In this document: positions 5,739 through 5,743 of the stretch, piece by piece
Position numbering within the stretch: the stretch's first letter is position 1
How the letters are laid out: each line of letters starts with the position of its first letter
Assembly: GCA_017308345.1 (NCBI GenBank)
Contig: JAFKFE010000421.1
Coordinates: forward strand, 1-5,743
Origin: Alphaproteobacteria bacterium
GTDB lineage: Bacteria > Pseudomonadota > Alphaproteobacteria > Rhizobiales > Rhizobiaceae
Direction: 5' to 3'
DNA: 5,743 bases
Notes under the pieces: model-generated
What the model was told of the DNA's origin: nothing
Seen by the model: the letters and a program-made list of their open reading frames with translations, nothing else
The model's database searches: none
Made by a program: the position numbers and the translations under genes

Positions 5739-5743
5739 AGGAG
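5739..5743 (+). promoter_or_regulatory. Shine-Dalgarno-like AGGAG at the right edge
   Basis: AGGAG forms the last five bases of the window. With the divergent LysR gene to its left and the AT-rich gap between, it probably precedes the start codon of a plus-strand gene just beyond the edge. No start codon is visible, so this is an inference. Confidence 0.4.

Noticed and set aside
1..5743. Mobile element, CRISPR array, tRNA/rRNA, phage or defence system
   Set aside because: No transposase, integrase, regularly spaced repeats, RNA gene signature or defence-type domain was found; all the main coding frames are housekeeping or accessory metabolic and regulatory families.

Overview
This window is GC-rich, densely coding DNA that looks like an ordinary chromosomal stretch of an alphaproteobacterium. 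The best guess is a member of the Rhizobiales, possibly Mesorhizobium-like. That guess rests on protein style, including a DUF2125 protein (a family largely confined to Alphaproteobacteria), and on short intergenic gaps. No rRNA or other taxonomic marker is present, so it is an inference.

Layout from left to right. Positions 1-365 (minus) hold the N-terminal part of a PfkB/ribokinase-family sugar kinase that runs off the left edge. It sits 3 nt behind a DUF2125 membrane-anchored envelope protein (369-1367, minus), and the two probably form one transcription unit. A 124-bp divergent gap separates these from a plus-strand run of three genes: a ChaC-type gamma-glutamylcyclotransferase (1492-2013), an aldo/keto reductase (2129-3076, read here as starting at TTG) and a LysE/RhtB-family exporter (3155-3775). 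The exporter converges with a PlsC-type acyltransferase (3780-4574, minus), with only 4 nt between their stop codons. Upstream of the acyltransferase on the same strand, after a 168-bp gap with an imperfect inverted repeat, lies a LysR-type regulator (4743-5645, minus).

The right end (5646-5743) is an AT-rich regulatory region with repeated TGGAA/TTCCA elements. It ends in a Shine-Dalgarno-like AGGAG, which suggests a divergently transcribed plus-strand gene starting just outside the window. That gene would be the natural target of the LysR regulator.

The genes do not form an obvious single pathway. The ChaC, aldo/keto reductase and LysE run could loosely be read as thiol or carbonyl stress handling plus amino-acid export, but nothing in the sequence proves this. 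I see no RNA genes, insertion sequences, CRISPR arrays, phage genes or frameshifted genes, and no clear new system. The most useful leads are the LysR intergenic region, the inverted repeat between the regulator and acyltransferase genes, and the sugar kinase with a divergent N-terminal signature. No gene-free stretch exceeds about 170 bases.
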